Positions 51,801-59,981 of a DNA stretch of 64,000 bases are shown piece after piece. Below the pieces are notes generated by a model. It was given only the letters and a program-made list of their open reading frames with translations, was not told the DNA's origin and did not search any database. Position numbers and translations under genes: made by a program. Within the stretch, counting starts at the first letter, position 1. Each line of letters opens with the position of its first letter. This stretch comes from Cognatazoarcus halotolerans (GTDB lineage Bacteria; Pseudomonadota; Gammaproteobacteria; Burkholderiales; Rhodocyclaceae), in the NCBI RefSeq assembly GCF_009800965.1, contig NZ_WUAF01000009.1, forward strand, positions 124,001 through 188,000, read 5' to 3'.

Positions 51801-54800
51801 GACTGCTCGTACTGATTCTGGCCCTCGAAGCCGGTGCTGGTGTTGACCGTAAGCTCCGCTCCAAGCTTATTGCCCGCCGCATCGAAACGCTGGGCCATGA
51901 TCTGGTTGTAAGACGTGCCATCGTAGTAGGTGTGCCAGGTCGCGACGAATCCCCCCCCGGGCTGGCTCGCAACATCCACATCCGTCTGGTCGTTGGACAC
52001 GCCGGTGTTGACCAGAAACTCGTCGCCGGAGGGGGTGCCATTGGCATCGAAGCGCTGCCCGTAGATACCCCAGCCCGAGCCATCTTGGCCGCTCGATTGC
52101 CACATGACGACGAAGCCGCCGCCGTCAAGGCCCGCAACGGCCGGCGTATTCTGCTGGTTGGGCGTGTAGCTGTTGATCTGGAACTCGCTGCCCACCGGCA
52201 CGCCGTTGGCATCGTAACGTTGGCCATAGACGCCATCGGACCAACCATCCTGCGAGACGAACTGGGATGCCTGGACGGACGTCCACACGATCACGTAACC
52301 GCCATCGGCCAACGCGGCCATGGCCGGTTCGATCTGAGTGTTGGGCTCGTAGGTGTTGACCTGCTCGTTGGAACCGATCGCCTGGGCACCGTCGTAATCC
52401 GGATTGACCGTGATCTCGACCATCTTGGGCACGCTGGTGCCGCCAGCGCCGTCATTGACGCTGATGCTGATGGTGCGGGTAGCGACCGGAGCCGAGGAAG
52501 TGTTGGCGTAGGTGAGGTTTTCGATCAGCGCCTCGACGGCGGTTGGCGTGGCCGACCCGTTGAACTCAACGACCAAGTCTGCACCGTTGGTGCCGCTGGA
52601 GGTGATACTACCGATCACCACGCCACCATAGGTGACGTTGCTGCCACTGATGCCGATCTGGCCAGCAGCGCTGCCCTGATTGCGGATGCCGAGCTGATCC
52701 TGGGCGGGAATGTCTTCCGGCAACTGGGCGTAGAGGATGTTGCCATAGCCGGAGATAACGCTTACCCACAGGGCACCGCCGGCGAAGTCGGTGGAGTCGG
52801 TATCCACCAGATTGACGCCCGGATCGATGATCTGCGGTGCCACATTGACTACCGCTTCGTCAAAAGTGACCGTGGTGGTCAGGTCGAGCAGTTCAGGAGC
52901 GTCGGAACGAGTGACGCTGCCGCCGGTATCGAAGAGCTGGTGGAACACACCGTAGGTGTTGACGGTGCCGGCCTGCTCCTGGTCGTAGCCGGACCAACTG
53001 ATGACGAAGCGCTCGCCACCGAGGGCGGCAACATCCGCCTCGTACTGAACACCGGTAACAGTGCTATTGACAATGAAGGCGCCGTCGATCTTGTTGCCAG
53101 CGCTGTCGAACTTCTGGGCGAAGATATCGTAGGAACTGCCGCTCAGACCGTAGTAACTGTCCCAGGTAACCACGAAACCGCCATCGTCCAGGGTATCGAC
53201 ACGCGCGTAGTTCTGGTAGGCCCTCGTGTCCTGCGTCGTCACGACCAACTCAGCACCAGCCTTGTTCCCGCTGGCGTCAAAGCGCTGGGCGTAGATGTCG
53301 TTGTTGTACTCCCATACGGCAACGAAACCACCATCCGGTAGCCCGGCCACGTCAGGACCTTGCTGGGTACCGGTGGTAGTGGCGTTCACCGCGATCTCGC
53401 TACCCACCTTGCCGCCATCACTGGCGAAGCGCTGGGCGACGATGCCGTAACCGCTGGCGTCCCCCGCGCTGTCAGCCCAGATCGCGACGAATCCGCCCCC
53501 GCTTAACGCCGACAGTTGCGGCTGCGACTGCGTGCCCGAGACCTGGGTATTGAGCGCAAACTCGGCACCCAGCGCAGTGCCATCTGCCGCGAAACGTTGG
53601 GCAAGAACATCGTAGTAGCTGGAGGTAGTGGTGCTGTAGTAGCTGGAGTAAGCCACGACGAAGCTGCCATCCGAAAGGCCGACCACTGCCGAGGTGTTCT
53701 GGCTGCTTTGGGTGCTGGTATTGACCTGGAAGTCTGTTCCGACCTTGGCCCCGCTGGCGTTGAACACCTGGGCGAAGATGCCATCGCCGTCACCGTCCAA
53801 TGAGCTGTCGGTCCACGTAACCACGAAGCCACCGTTCTGCAGGCCGGCCACCGCGGGCTCATCCTGGTTGTATAGCGTCTGGGTATTGACCTGGAACTCG
53901 GGGCCGATCGCAGTACCGTTGCCATCGTAACGCTGGGCGAAGACACCATAGCCGTCTCCATCCTGGCCACCTGCCGACGTCCAGGTAATGACGTAGCCCC
54001 CGTTGTTGGCGCCGAGCAGCCTCGCAACCGCGGAATCCTGCTGCTGGCCTGCTTCGTAGGTGTTCGTCTGCACTTCGCCCAGCAGAGGATGGGCTGCTGC
54101 AGGGTCGGCCTCCGGGGCGATGTTGATCACCACGTACTGCGTGCCGGTATTGACGTTGGCCGCGTCGTAGACGCGGACGTTGAGGGTGCGGCTGGCAAGC
54201 GGGCCGTCGGAAACGTTCTGGTAGGAAAGACTTTCGATCAGGCGCTCGATCGCCTCGGCAGTAGCACTGGCATTGAAGGTAATGGTGAGGGCAGCACCAT
54301 TGGCACCGTTGGCCGTGCCGTCAACCGCACCGATCACGGTGCCGCCATAGGTAATGCTGCTTCCGGCAACACCGATCTCACCAGAGCCCGCGCCCGCATT
54401 GCGGATCGAGAGTTGGTCATCGACGCGCCCGGTGGAACTGTGATAGGTGACCTGCAGCGAGCCGCCGTCAAAGCCAGTGGCGTTGTAGTAGTCGAGTTGC
54501 ACCGCACCGTCGACAATGACCCCGGCTTGGGCCTGGCCCTCAGTGATATCGAGCGAGGGAGCGAGATCCGTCAGGGTGATGCCGGAAGGCGCATAGCTGT
54601 TCTGTATGCGGATCTGTACGTTGGGTACGTCGCTCGCACCGCCATCGCCGTCGAAGAGGCGAAAACCCACGTAGCGATCGGTAGTTCCACTCGCCGGGGC
54701 AGTGTTCTGGTAGGTAATATTCTGCAGCAGTGCCTGCACCGCTTCGGCCGTGGCATTGGCGTTGAGGCTGATCTCCATCACGCTGCTGCCCGCAGCATTT

Positions 54801-57800
54801 CCGCTGACCGTACCGATCACCGTGCCACCGAAGGTGACGTTGGTGCCCGAGAGCCCGATCCGGCCGACACCCGAGCCTTCGTCACGGATACCCAGGGCCT
54901 CGCCTGCGGCCGCGCCGTTGAGCAACTGGGCCAGCAGGCTGCCTCCATCGAAATTTGCAGAGTCGAGGTCGCTGATGCTCACATCATTATCGATGACCTG
55001 GGCACTGCCGCTGTAGCGGGGATCGCCGGCATCGTTGGTGAAATAGACAATGCTGGCTACGTCATCGATGACTGGGCCTGCGCTGCTGCGTGCCAGATCT
55101 GTCGCGCTGCCGAACATCTGTTGCTTGATCGCGTAGTGACCGTAGCCCGGATCGTTGGCGTCATAGATGTTGTTGTAATCGGAATACACGACCACATAGT
55201 TGCCGCCACCGAGATCGGCCACAGCCGGGGATTGCTCGGTGCTGTTGGTGGGCGACTCGAGCTTGCGCTCGCCATCGATGGCATTGCCGGCTGCGTCGTA
55301 TTCGCGGATGTAGATGTCCTGAGACGTACCGGTGCCGGAAAGATCGTAGCTTGCGTTGTGCCAGGTCACCACGAAGCCGCCGGCATCAAGGCCAGTTACG
55401 CTCGGTTCGTACTGGTTACCCGAGGTCGATTCATTGATCTGGAATTCGGCGCCCACCCTGGCACCCGAGGCATCGAAACGCTGGCCGTAGATACCATAAC
55501 TGCTGCCATCCTGCCCGCTCGACGCCCACACCACCACGTAACCACCATCGTTCGTAACGCCCACCACCGGACCGTATTCACCTCCGTTATCGCCCTGGTA
55601 GCTGGTGGTATAGGTGTTCACCTGGAAGGTGGCGCCGAAGGTGCCGTTCGCGGCGTCGTAAACCCGTGCAAACACGCCGTTGAGATTGCCGTCGAGGCCG
55701 CCGGTGTCGGTCCACGAGATCAGCATCTTGCCGTCTGCATGGCTGGCTACCGAGGGCACGTACTGGGCGCCGGACTGCGCGGTGCCGGTCGTTGCGTCGA
55801 CGCTGACGCGGGTCTCGCCGGTTACCACGGTACCTGCGTTGTCATAGCCCTTGAGATAGATGTCCTGGCTGGCCCCTCCAGCGTTGCCCGCGGAGGAATA
55901 CACCACCACGAAACCGTCACCGTAGGCGGCCACCGCGTCGTGATACTGCGTACCGCTGGTTTGCGAGTTGACCGTGAAATTGCTGCCAATGGCATTGCCG
56001 CCGGCGTCGAAGCGCTGGGCCTGCACGCTCCAGCCACTGCCGTCCGCACTGTTGTTATCCTGCCAGGTAACAACGAAGCTTCCGTCGGACAGCCCCGCGA
56101 CGTGCGGCCAATTCTGCGTGCCGATCGTACTGCCGGTATTGACGAAGAACTCGCTGCCTACCGGTACGCCGGACGCACCCATCACCTGCCCATAGACACC
56201 CCAACCGGAACCATCCTGGGCATTGGAGGCCCACACCACCACATAGCCGCCCCCGGCAAGCTGGGCCGCCTGCGGATCGTCAAGCGTGTTCGGTGCGTAG
56301 GCGCTCACGGTCTCTTCACCATGCACCGCGGCAGCGCCGTCGAGATCAAGCGTGACGTTGATGGCAACGGTCGACGGTTCGCTGAGGCCGCCATCGCCGT
56401 CGGAGACGCGGATGGCAATGGTCCGCAGGGGGTCGGGATTGGTGGCGGTGGTTGCGTAGGTGAGGTTCTGAATGACCGCCTCGACGGCATCGGCCGTGGC
56501 GTTGCTGTTAAAGCTGATACCCAGGTTGCTACCGTTGGTGCCGCCACTGATGGAGCCGATGACTATCCCACCGTAGCTCACCAAGCTGCCGCTCACGCCA
56601 ACCTGGCCGGCAGCGCTGCCCTCGTTACGCACCGCAAGTTGGTCAGTCGCTTCACCGTACTGGATGTAATACACCTCGAGCCGGCCGCCGTCGAAATTGG
56701 CGGAATCCGTATCGGTGAGGCTCACCGCCACATCGATGAGTTGCGGCGAGGCATTCACATCGTTTTCGAAGTAGCTGACGCTGGCGGTAAGGTCGGTAAG
56801 GACCGGATTGGCGCTCTGGCGTGCCAGATCGGCAGCACTGCCGAAGAGATTCTGGAAGATCTCGTAGCTGTTGTTGCCGCCATCGCTGGCGCTGTTGTAG
56901 CCACTGTAGGCGACGACAAAGTTGCCGTTACCCAGATCGGCCACTGCAGGCTGGTATTGCTGATTGCTCGGCGTGCCGTTGTTGCCGGTGACCAGCCGCT
57001 CCCCGTCAACCGGGTTACCCGCAGCATCGTATTCGCGGATGTACACGTCCTGATAGCTGCCCACCCCTGAAACGCCGTAGCTGTCGTTGTGCCAAGTCAC
57101 CACGAAACCGCCGGTCGACAGGACCGTGACGTCGGCCATGTACTGACCACTCGTCGTACTTTCGTTGATCTGGAACTCGCCGCCCAACTTGGCGCCGCTG
57201 GCGTCGAAACGCTGGCCGAAGACCCCCCAGCCGGAACCATCCTGCCCGTTAGCGGGCCAGACCACGACAAAGCTGCCGTCGGCCGCCATCGAGACCCTTG
57301 GTTCATAACCGATCGCGGTATTGCTCTGCTCCGCGATCGTGGTGGTGTTGATCAGAAAGGTGGCCCCAAAGGTGTTCGTAGCGGCGTCATACAGGCGGCC
57401 GAACACCCCGTCAGCATTACCATCGTTACTGGCACCATCGTTCCACACGACAACCATCTTGCCGGCAGCATTCGCGGCAATGTCGCCGTAGTACTGACTA
57501 CCGCTCTGGCCGGTGCTCAGGCCAAGAGCCGTGCTGACCAGCACCTCGCCACCAAGCTTGTTGCCCGCGTTGTCGAAGCGCTGCACGAAAATGTCGTAGC
57601 TGACGCTACTGGCGTTGCTGTCGCTCCAAATGATGGCGAAACCGCCGTCATAGCTCGCCACCGGTCCTGCGTACTGAGTGCTGCTAGTGGTGGTATTGAC
57701 CACGAAATTGCCGCCCTGGGTAGTGCCATCCGCCGCAAAGCGCTGGGCAATCACGCCATAGCCGGAGCCGTCGACACCCGTGACATCCTGCCAGGTGACA

Positions 57801-59773
57801 ACGAAGCCACCATCCGACAAGGCGGCAACGTTGGCCTGGAGTTGATCGCCGTCGGTCACGTCATTGACGCGAAACTCTGGCCCCATGGCCACACCATTGG
57901 CGCCGAAACGCTGGGCATAGATGCCGTCGCTGTTGGTGTCGTCCTGACCATACGATTGCCACACGATCACGTAGCTGCCGTCATTGAGGACGGCGATCTG
58001 CGGTTCTTCCTGGGTGCTGGCGGCAAACGTATTGACCCGCTCGGTCACATGCACTTCCGGCTGGCCATCGAGCTCAAGGGTAACGTTGATCGTCACGCTC
58101 GACGCGGCGCTTGCGCCTCCGTCTCCATCGGAGACGCGCAGGGCCACCGTGCGCGACGCCTCCGGACTCTGTGAGGTGGAACCGTAGGTCAGGTTCTGGA
58201 TCAGCGCCTCGACCGCATCGACGCTTGCATTGGCATTGAGACTGATGTGCAGATTGGTGCCATCGGCGCCGCCGCTGAGCGTGCCGATGACCACGCCACC
58301 GAAGGTGACGGAAGCGCCCGAGACTCCGATCTGACCGGGGGCCGAGCCCTGGTCCCGGACCGACAGCTGGTCGGTTTTCTCACCGCCGAGAATGTAAAAA
58401 AGTTCGACACCGCCTCCGTCGAAGTCGGCCGAATCGAGATCGGTCAGACTGATCGCCGGATCGATGACCTGGCCGGCGGCGTTCACCAGATTCTCGGCAA
58501 ATGTCACGGTGCCCGTGAAATCACCCACCGTGGGATTATCCTGACGCGGCAGGTCCGCGGCGCTTCCGAAGAGCCGCTGCTTGATCTCGTAGGTGTCGTT
58601 TCCGCCTGCTGCCGTGGTGTCGTAATCGGTGTAGACAACGACGTAGTTGCCATTCCCCAGGTCCGCGACCGAGGGCTGATACTCGGTGCTGTCCGAATCC
58701 GAGACCAGCTTCGTCTGCCCGCCGAGCGCAGCGCCACTGGCATCGAACTCGCGTACATAGACATCGCGCGTGGATCCGGTGCCGCTCACGTCGTAGTTGT
58801 CGTTGTACCATGTGACAACGAAGCCCCCGGTCGAAAGCGCCGTTACGTCAGGCTGGTACTGGCCTCCGTTGGTGCTCTCGTTGATCAGGAATTCGCCGCC
58901 ATTCTTGCTGCCGTCCACGTTGAGCAACTGGCCGAACACGCCCCAAGTGGAGCCATCCTGGCTGTAGGAGGCCCAGACAACGATGGAGCCGCCACTCGTC
59001 AGCGCCGCAACCGACGGACCAAAACCATCGCCGCTGCTGCTCTGGGAATTCGCAGTGGTGGTGTTGACGAGGAAAGTGTCGCCGAAGGTGGCGGTAGAAG
59101 CTGTAAACACCCTCGCGAAGACACCATCACTGCTCCCGTCATTACTGCCTGAATCATTCCATGCAATGAGCAAATCACCATTCGCCTGCGCGGCAACCGA
59201 GGGCTGATATTGAGAACCAGTCTGCGGATTGCTGGTGGAAGGAATCGTGCTGACCAGGGTCTCCACCCCAATCGGCGTACCGTCGGTTGCAAAGCGCTGC
59301 AGATAGATGTTGTAGGTGTTGTCGTCGTTGCCGTAAGAGGTCCAGACCACGGCGTAGCCGCTATCGTAGGCGACTACCTCGGCACTGTTTTGACCGCTCG
59401 TCGTGACTGTGGTAACGAGCGTCTCAGCCCCAACGGCCTCGCCCGCGGCATCGTATCGCTGGCTGAAGATACCGTCGCCAGAACCATCGGCGCCGGAGTT
59501 GTCCTGCCAGGTTATGACAAAGCCACCGTCAGCCAGGGCCGCGATGCTCGGGTCCGTCTGGTTGCCGCTAACCGTGGAATTGACAAGGAACTCGGGACCC
59601 ATCGGGATCCCGGAAGAGCTGAAACGCTGGGCATAGATGCCGTAAGAATTGACACCATCCTGGTCGTACGACACCCATGCGACCACGTAGCTGCCATCGG
59701 CAAGGACCGTAACGCTCGGACTGTCCTGGGTTCCGGCGGTAAAGGTATTGACCTGCTCTTCGCTGTAAATCTG
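45818..59773 (-). CDS. Giant type I-secreted protein: six predicted 7-bladed propellers, calx-like modules, nine PKD domains
   Basis: 4651 residues from ATG 59773 (AAGGGA seven bases before; a TTG ten codons upstream is less likely). No signal peptide. From the N-terminus, six blocks (about 1-409, 579-983, 1154-1562, 1892-2289, 2459-2861, 3031-3434) each hold exactly seven repeats of the type xVAxLxDGGFVVxWxDxxxDGxGxGIYAQRFD. Six calx-like modules (GxIGVSGxxVxYGGxVIGT...NLTY) separate them, two of them back to back at about 1562-1892. A cadherin-like domain (3434-3551), nine PKD domains (WGDG, about 3551-4420) and a ~220-residue unrecognised C-terminus follow. No RTX nonapeptide repeats and no N-terminal retention module are seen. 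Context with an ABC exporter and HlyD protein implies type I export. It is probably a matrix or surface adhesin-like protein; ligand unknown. Confidence 0.9.
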   Translation of the reverse strand, partial: QIYSEEQVNTFTAGTQDSPSVTVLADGSYVVAWVSYDQDGVNSYGIYAQRFSSSGIPMGPEFLVNSTVSGNQTDPSIAALADGGFVITWQDNSGADGSGDGIFSQRYDAAGEAVGAETLVTTVTTSGQNSAEVVAYDSGYAVVWTSYGNDDNTYNIYLQRFATDGTPIGVETLVSTIPSTSNPQTGSQYQPSVAAQANGDLLIAWNDSGSNDGSSDGVFARVFTASTATFGDTFLVNTTTANSQSSSGDGFGPSVAALTSGGSIVVWASYSQDGSTWGVFGQLLNVDGSKNGGEFLINESTNGGQYQPDVTALSTGGFVVTWYNDNYDVSGTGSTRDVYVREFDASGAALGGQTKLVSDSDSTEYQPSVADLGNGNYVVVYTDYDTTAAGGNDTYEIKQRLFGSAADLPRQDNPTVGDFTGTVTFAENLVNAAGQVIDPAISLTDLDSADFDGGGVELFYILGGEKTDQLSVRDQGSAPGQIGVSGASVTFGGVVIGTLSGGADGTNLHISLNANASVDAVEALIQNLTYGSTSQSPEASRTVALRVSDGDGGASAASSVTINVTLELDGQPEVHVTERVNTFAASTQEEPQIAVLNDGSYVIVWQSYGQDDTNSDGIYAQRFGANGVAMGPEFRVNDVTDGDQLQANVAALSDGGFVVTWQDVTGVDGSGYGVIAQRFAADGTTQGGNFVVNTTTSSTQYAGPVASYDGGFAIIWSDSNASSVSYDIFVQRFDNAGNKLGGEVLVSTALGLSTGQSGSQYYGDIAANAAGKMVVVWNDGASNDGNADGVFGRLYDAATNTFGATFLINTTTIAEQSNTAIGYEPRVSMAADGSFVVVWPANGQDGSGWGVFGQRFDASGAKLGGEFQINESTTSGQYMADVTVLSTGGFVVTWHNDSYGVSGVGSYQDVYIREYDAAGNPVDGERLVTGNNGTPSNQQYQPAVADLGNGNFVVAYSGYNSASDGGNNSYEIFQNLFGSAADLARQSANPVLTDLTASVSYFENDVNASPQLIDVAVSLTDTDSANFDGGRLEVYYIQYGEATDQLAVRNEGSAAGQVGVSGSLVSYGGIVIGSISGGTNGSNLGISFNSNATADAVEAVIQNLTYATTATNPDPLRTIAIRVSDGDGGLSEPSTVAINVTLDLDGAAAVHGEETVSAYAPNTLDDPQAAQLAGGGYVVVWASNAQDGSGWGVYGQVMGASGVPVGSEFFVNTGSTIGTQNWPHVAGLSDGSFVVTWQDNNSADGSGWSVQAQRFDAGGNAIGSNFTVNSQTSGTQYHDAVAAYGDGFVVVYSSAGNAGGASQDIYLKGYDNAGTVVTGETRVSVDATTGTAQSGAQYVPSVASHADGKMLISWTDTGGLDGNLNGVFARVYDAANGTFGATFQVNTYTTSYQGDNGGEYGPVVGVTNDGGYVVVWASSGQDGSSYGIYGQRFDASGARVGAEFQINESTSGNQYEPSVTGLDAGGFVVTWHNASYDLSGTGTSQDIYIREYDAAGNAIDGERKLESPTNSTEQSPAVADLGGGNYVVVYSDYNNIYDANDPGYGHYAIKQQMFGSATDLARSSAGPVIDDVASIVYFTNDAGDPRYSGSAQVIDNDVSISDLDSANFDGGSLLAQLLNGAAAGEALGIRDEGSGVGRIGLSGTNVTFGGTVIGTVSGNAAGSSVMEISLNANATAEAVQALLQNITYQNTAPASGTTDRYVGFRLFDGDGGASDVPNVQIRIQNSYAPSGITLTDLAPSLDITEGQAQAGVIVDGAVQLDYYNATGFDGGSLQVTYHSSTGRVDDQLSIRNAGAGSGEIGVAGSSITYGGTVIGAVDGTANGANGAALTITFNASATAEAIERLIESLSYQNVSDGPLASRTLNVRVYDAANVNTGTQYVVINIAPEADPAAAHPLLGEVQTNTYEAGQQQDSAVARLLGANNGGYVITWTSAGGQDGDGYGVFAQRYDGNGTAIGPEFQVNTQTLYNQDEPAVAGLQNGGFVVTWTDSSLDGDGDGIFAQVFNASGAKVGTDFQVNTSTQSSQNTSAVVGLSDGSFVVAYSSYYSTTTSSYYDVLAQRFAADGTALGAEFALNTQVSGTQSQPQLSALSGGGFVAIWADSAGDASGYGIVAQRFASDGGKVGSEIAVNATTTGTQQGPDVAGLPDGGFVAVWEYNNDIYAQRFDASGNKAGAELVVTTQDTRAYQNYARVDTLDDGGFVVTWDSYYGLSGSSYDIFAQKFDSAGNKIDGAFIVNSTVTGVQYEADVAALGGERFVISWSGYDQEQAGTVNTYGVFHQLFDTGGSVTRSDAPELLDLTTTVTFDEAVVNVAPQIIDPGVNLVDTDSTDFAGGALWVSVISGYGNILYAQLPEDIPAQDQLGIRNQGSAAGQIGISGSNVTYGGVVIGSITSSGTNGADLVVEFNGSATPTAVEALIENLTYANTSSAPVATRTISISVNDGAGGTSVPKMVEITVNPDYDGAQAIGSNEQVNTYEPNTQIEPAMAALADGGYVIVWTSVQASQFVSQDGWSDGVYGQRYDANGVPVGSEFQINSYTPNQQNTPAVAGLDGGGFVVMWQSSGQDGSGWGIYGQRFDANGTPSGDEFLVNTGVSNDQTDVDVASQPGGGFVATWHTYYDGTSYNQIMAQRFDAAGNKLGAELTVNTSTGFEGQNQYEQSIASFADGSFVIAWRADGAQDGNLSGVFAQRFASDGSRLGSEFQVNTYTDSYQYQPDVAVLTDGGFVVTWTSYTQDGSGTSGVFAQRYNADGSLNGAEFRVNTDPAGTQDQPSAAALSDGGFAIIWSDGNRAYVQQFDSNGERVDQVLRADTLDANANVDTPVVLGLANGGFVTAWRDYSYDTNSYNVYQQLFGKPGDFAHSANPELVDVASSVTFAENTINATPQLIDPGVGLFDSDSANFDGGLLEVNYITDYGSLDQLGGVGVDTQDQLGVRNQGSGTNQVGVSGNSVSFEGTVIGTIVSDGQNGAKLAVQFNADATVQAVERVIENLTYANSVSNPAASRTISIRVSDGDGGASDARTVQINVTPETDGVTPIGLERIVNTTTSGGQAEPSITHLSDGGYVVVWTDQSDADGNGYGVYGQRYDADDNPVGSEFLVNTVTTSQQHQPDVIGLSTGGFVVAWSSGAGQDGSGESIMAQMYAADGSAVGSEFVVNTTAQSTQQTPVIAATPDGGFIVAWHNAYYSSENSEYSDVFFQRYDASGTPLGAETQANPTGMGTTTQYQPDITVLGNGGFVVVWTDQSGADGNGAGVFGQVFDASGNALAGGDFQANSYITGAQDNAQVAALKGGGFVVVWDSEGEDLSSTGIYAQRFDDAGNALGAEFRVNTTVNSTQTDAAITGLENGGWVITWTDYFGASSGYDIFMQQYNAAGQPVDGEILVNTGTGSTQYRSAVTAMPDGGFVVAYQGYTYSGDQNGDGVPDGGSDSYDILMQRFGNTVPEIGDISVNGNEEQAVVLGYDRFNAAFNDLDGQTLQAIRITTLAAHGSIALNGVAVVAGQEIGLVDLQAGNLTYTGNTDFFGDDQFRWTASDGVSFTSTPAYGNITLNNVNDGPRLEAGADDAGAENQWFNHAITIGDPDPEGHLVTVNWGDGSADTSFSTSSANPNLSHYFADDGDYTVSVTVNDQTGNANSIETDTFKVSVANVAPTISISGANGATQGEVYTIDLGTPYDPGNDTVDEYRIDWGDGSVEEVYTPATLPTNGILTHTYTSTGSMTISVTLRDEDGTWPAAGSKTLTVAAPAEIITVNAGADIGVQEGNYFQKTITFDDPTDQGALGRTYSVDWGDGQTSSGNLSSAQNSFVIGHTYADDAANYTVTVVVDDEAQQGSDSFDVVVGNVVPTVSLIGSGSVPEGSAYVLTLGAINDPGNDTVQSYVIHWGDGTDETVAAVDLPASRQLAHTYADGLTTPTITVDLIDEDGTWLSAGSRSITVTNVAPTVALSGADEVSEASVYTLNIGAITDPGVDQVSAYQVSWGDGAVETFTAADILADASLEHVYADGGSGGTQRTISVTLVDEDGTHSNAGTKTITVNNVAPSLNIGGAGSIDEGDTFALAIAGSDVAGAADPLSYTIDWGDGSALQTLSAAELAALGGSVEHVFADDEDGLVNATARTITVTANDGDGGVTTQTHAVTVANVAPSIELSGADSVDEASSYTLSLGSLIDPGADTATGYSLDWGDGNVQSFSAAEFAALGGSIEHVYADGDASATITLTVTDEDGSFVAGTKTIAVNNVAPSLNIGGAGSIDEGDTFALAIAGSDVAGTADPLGYTIDWGDGSALQTLSAAELAALGGSVEHVFADDEDGPVNATARTITVTANDGDGGVTTQTHAVTVNNVAPSIALTGSGSVTLGASYILNLGSITDPGTDTVTSYVIDWGDGSTDTVASAGDVSHDYAAAGDYTVSVSLIDEDGTHSSAATQSVSVAADMPPEVVRIGDAPTRVSSSNPTAIADAWLDGAHVTGILHKADVTDTGEAWSNVDFGRTSPATLAGSDHYSGDLGVSGRTMETSRTVQEIDGTEALRFELDQGANKVTVDLARFYVSDDATVHAEAGRLQAFDANGNLVGEATFVADSSSGAKEISLLTNAEFVAVELSAGAYDGSDFVFGAYAGTTSGAAPAYTDGSGVMHGSDFLIDWVEFEFAATGIPAGANDHGGV
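46784..47110 (-). repeat. PKD copy nearly identical to 47381-47707
   Basis: About 300 bases match the second copy at a constant offset of 597 bases (199 codons) with few substitutions, while neighbouring PKD copies differ widely. This points to recent duplication or gene conversion of a two-domain unit. Confidence 0.8.
47381..47707 (-). repeat. PKD copy nearly identical to 46784-47110
   Basis: Partner of the previous repeat. Differences include C/T and A/G changes at scattered sites, such as the GLV/GPV and GAADPLS/GTADPLG residues. Confidence 0.8.
49470..59773 (-). repeat. 42 propeller-blade repeats in six groups of seven
   Basis: Each group opens with a lone VNT-type strand and its seventh repeat lacks the matching EFxVNT strand, the arrangement expected when first and last strands close a ring (velcro closure). 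Many blades carry a D-x-D-G-x-G loop resembling the calcium loops of FG-GAP blades. Confidence 0.75.
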
Positions 59774-59834
59774 CATTTCCCAGTCCCTTTTCAGTTGCGC
59801 CAAAAAATGGCGGAAGCATCAAGGTTCGAGGCAA

Positions 59835-59851
59835 TGCAAATTCAATGCCAA
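59835..59851 (-). promoter_or_regulatory. Sigma-54 promoter of the giant gene
   Basis: Minus strand TTGGCATTGAATTTGCA fits the consensus TTGGCA...TTGCA with exact GG-N10-GC spacing, in an AT-rich intergenic region. It predicts a start near 59824 and a ~50-base leader. Confidence 0.7.
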
Positions 59852-59981
59852 AAGATTATTCAATAAAATCAGTTACTAAAAATTCGAACCAGGGGGAATG
59901 TAAAAATTTTCGACACCATCGATAGGCCTAGGCAATCACACACAAAGGCACAAATTACCCAGACATATCGCCGATTGACAT

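Noticed and set aside
46544-59152. Long plus-strand frames (up to 993 codons) opposite the giant gene
   Set aside because: They are antisense shadows of the repeat-coded minus-strand protein. They have no family motifs, start inside repeats, and have biased composition explained by the codon pattern of the other strand.
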